Source of the DNA: Stramonita haemastoma
Taxonomy: Eukaryota; Mollusca; Gastropoda; Neogastropoda; Muricidae
Length of the DNA: 10,000 bases
NCBI GenBank assembly: GCA_030674155.1
Contig: JASPKP010005211.1
Span: 1 to 10,000, forward strand
Reading direction: 5' to 3'
Part shown: in pieces, positions 8,465 through 10,000 of the stretch
Layout of the letters: the number at the start of each line of letters is the position of its first letter
Position numbering within the stretch: the stretch's first letter is position 1
The notes under the pieces: generated by a model
Database searches by the model: none
The model's input: the letters and a program-made list of their open reading frames with translations, nothing else
What the model was told of the DNA's origin: nothing
Made by a program: the position numbers and the translations under genes

Positions 8465-8595
8465 CCCCCCCCCTCCCCCTCCCCCCAATAAAAACCAACT
8501 AACAAAAACCAACAACAACCCCCCCCCCCCCCCCCCCCCACCAAGCAACAGAGCAAAACCAAACCAAACTACAGCAAAACCAACAAAAACTTGTT
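8465..8595. repeat. C-tracts in A/C-rich sequence
   Basis: C runs at 8465-8486 (broken twice by T) and 8519-8539 (21 C), separated and followed by AAC/CCAA-like sequence. The minus strand has G-quadruplex potential. Confidence 0.92.
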
Positions 8596-8959
8596 CATGA
8601 ATAAAACCGACTCCATCCCCATCATGGATGATTAATGACTCGCGCAATCCCTATACTAAATCGGATAGCTCCGCTGGGAATATCATAATACAATGAAACA
8701 AAGGAGATATCAGCAAGGCAATTATTTGAACACAGAATCCACGCAGAGAAATCTGCTGTGACATAAAGTTGTATACAACAACAAAAAATTAATAAAATAA
8801 AAAAATCCATGACGTGAGTCCATGCAAAATACTGCCAGTTACAAACTGGGTGAAATCTTTCCTATGTCATTAGCCTAGTCGTACTGTGTTAGTTTCGTGT
8901 TACTGTTGTTGTGTAGTTGGTGTTGGCAATTTTTGTTCAATACGCTGTGGTAAAACCCG

Positions 8960-8962
<3 letters not shown>
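8596..8962. other. Single-copy sequence, no recognised feature
   Basis: Mixed-composition sequence with no open frame of note, no SINE landmark and no tandem repeat that I can see. Confidence 0.5.
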
Positions 8963-9031
<69 letters not shown>

Positions 9032-9052
9032 TGTGTGTGTGTGTGGTGTGTG
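8963..9052. repeat. (TG)n microsatellite
   Basis: About 44 TG units with two GG phase breaks (about 9024 and 9045). It is the first long TG array on plus; all CA-class arrays before this point have CA on plus. Confidence 0.99.
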
Positions 9053-9073
9053 AACACAGAACAACAGGGTGTG

Positions 9074-9087
9074 AGTTGCATGCAACT
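9074..9087. repeat. 14-bp perfect palindrome
   Basis: AGTTGCATGCAACT, a perfect inverted repeat with no loop, 22 bases beyond the TG array. A 10-bp palindrome GTAGATCTAC follows at 9101-9110. Confidence 0.85.
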
Positions 9088-9273
9088 GAGGTCATAGTAT
9101 GTAGATCTACACTCTACATGGGGTGGGAATTAAAAGAAACTGAAACTTGATGCCTTTTCCCTGCTGTATTAATGTTTGCTTATGTTGTGTGTGTATTGAA
9201 TAAATCATGTTTCATCCAACTGAGGCCATAGGGACAAAAAAAAAAAACCCGTTAATTGTTTTAATCGACAAAT

Positions 9274-9275
<2 letters not shown>

Positions 9276-9350
<75 letters not shown>
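9276..9350. repeat. (TG)n microsatellite at the 3' end of SINE F
   Basis: About 37 uninterrupted TG units. On the strand of SINE F (minus) this reads (CA)n directly after the AATAAATAAATT tail. Confidence 0.99.
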
Positions 9351-9353
<3 letters not shown>

Positions 9354-9486
9354 TTATTTATTCTTTTATATCGAGGATAATGGAATAAACACTTATGTGC
9401 TTTTTTACATCCAATCCCCGTGTGTATGCAGTTTTGTAAATCTTGTTATCTGTTCCCACCGGCACACAATGGCCTACTCTTACAAA
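9351..9486 (-). mobile_element. SINE fragment F (type-1 tail), truncated at the inverted repeat
   Basis: On the minus strand: AAGAGTAGGCCATTGTGTGC, CGGTGGGAACAGATAACA, GGGGATTGGATG, a stem-loop (9387-9402, AAGCAC-ATAA-GTGTTT with one G-U), CCATTATCCTCGATATAAAA, and an AATAAATAAA tail. The core upstream of AGTAGGCC is missing. The loss point coincides with the outer end of the long inverted repeat at 9487. Confidence 0.8.
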
Positions 9487-9513
9487 AATCGGTCGCGTAG
9501 TAGGCCTACTGTC

Positions 9514-9585
<72 letters not shown>

Positions 9586-9613
9586 TCATTTCTTTGAGCA
9601 TGTTTTTTCTATG

Positions 9614-9656
<43 letters not shown>

Positions 9657-9727
9657 CACACACACACACACACACACACACAGCGCGCGCGCGTGTGTGT
9701 GTGTGCGTGCGTGCATGCAGTCGTGCA

Positions 9728-9759
<32 letters not shown>

Positions 9760-9818
9760 TGTGTGTGTGTGTGTGTGTGTGTGACTAAAACCATAGAAAA
9801 ACATGCTTAAAGAAATCG

Positions 9819-9901
<83 letters not shown>

Positions 9902-9928
9902 GAAAGTAGGCCTACTACGCAACCGATT
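9487..9928. repeat. Long inverted repeat (442 bp, fold-back structure)
   Basis: Left arm: AATCGGTCGCGTAGTAGGCC then TACTGTCTTTTT (9487-9518), (AC)31 (9519-9580), a 38-bp unique block with TTTCTTTGAGCATG and TTTTTTCTATGG (9581-9618), then (AC)n to 9682. The right arm repeats the same order inverted: (TG)n (about 9759-9783), a unique block with CCATAGAAAAACATGC and TTAAAGAAATCG (9784-9823), (TG)n (9824-9895), and AGTAGGCCTACTACGC..ACCGATT (to 9928). The centre (9683-9758) is (GC)n, (TG)n and (TGCG)n. The arms differ by about 2-3 substitutions and one T indel in each unique block. It could be a fold-back or inverted-repeat mobile element, or an inverted duplication. No coding capacity. Confidence 0.88.
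9683..9783. repeat. (GC)n/(TG)n/(TGCG)n centre of the inverted repeat
   Basis: Alternating purine-pyrimidine sequence: GCGCGCGCGCG, a TG run, then TGCG units with two GTGCATGC words around AGTC (about 9711-9730). Together with the CA array to its left this makes about 165 bp of nearly continuous alternation, the type of sequence known to adopt Z-DNA. Confidence 0.85.
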
Positions 9929-10000
9929 GAATTCTAGTGGTTATTTGACTTGACTTTATAAGTTTTTAGTCTGAAACAAATGTTCTTAATCCATTTTTTC

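Noticed and set aside
9487..9928. Palindrome as a pure sequencing fold-back artefact
   Set aside because: A read-level fold-back should give nearly identical arms. Here the unique blocks differ by substitutions and the inner arrays differ in motif (CA against TGCG). This argues for a real structure, though raw reads would be decisive.

Overview
This is non-coding eukaryotic DNA dominated by simple repeats. No protein gene can be supported. By hand count roughly 3 kb of the 10 kb is microsatellite: (GA)n, (GACA)n, (CA)n/(TG)n, one (AT)n, and homopolymer C, G, T and A tracts. The long open frames are translations of these tracts (Ser-Leu, Arg-Glu, Val-Cys, Thr-His). I see no bacterial operon, ribosome-binding site, CRISPR or phage signal. 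Dense long dinucleotide repeats plus tRNA-derived SINEs, whose central domain resembles one I recall from molluscs, point to a mollusc, probably a gastropod. That assignment is inference and was not searched.

Layout. 1-1500: (GA)n, (GACA)n and (CA)n arrays, with SINE fragment A at 1226-1410. 1500-2095: single-copy sequence with a CpG-rich patch and a possible minus-strand first exon. 2096-2190: (AT)n followed by a perfect 10-bp hairpin. 2191-2700: mostly single-copy, with a degenerate tRNA-like segment. 2835-3765: GA/GACA/CA arrays around SINE copy B. 3765-4305: nothing recognisable. 4306-5265: fragments of a second SINE type, SINE copy C, and a 150-bp tandem duplication. 5284-5478: a 66-bp tandem repeat. 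5562-6462: SINE copies D (the most complete, with a tRNA-like head) and E, between microsatellites. 6465-6930: AT-rich, no feature. 6931-7590: compound CA and GA/GACA arrays ending in a G-rich tract. 7614-8115: a 44-bp duplication, then a type-2 SINE with a 15-bp triplication. 8118-8595: G-poor, A/C-rich sequence with C-tracts. 8963-9350: two (TG)n arrays. 9351-9486: SINE fragment F. 9487-9928: a 442-bp long inverted repeat.

The most notable signals are five. (1) The long inverted repeat at 9487-9928 has two diverged arms that each contain the same order of unique block, CA/TG array, unique block and CA/TG array, around a GC/TGCG centre. (2) Six copies of one SINE tail end in a small stem-loop; one copy shows a compensatory base-pair change and another a G-U wobble, which suggests an RNA structure kept for reverse-transcriptase recognition. 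(3) Five of those six tails run into a microsatellite. (4) Two SINE types share a central domain but have different tails. (5) All nine GA-class arrays have the purine strand on plus, and CA changes to TG only after about 8.9 kb.

All element boundaries and copy counts were read by eye and may be off by a few bases.
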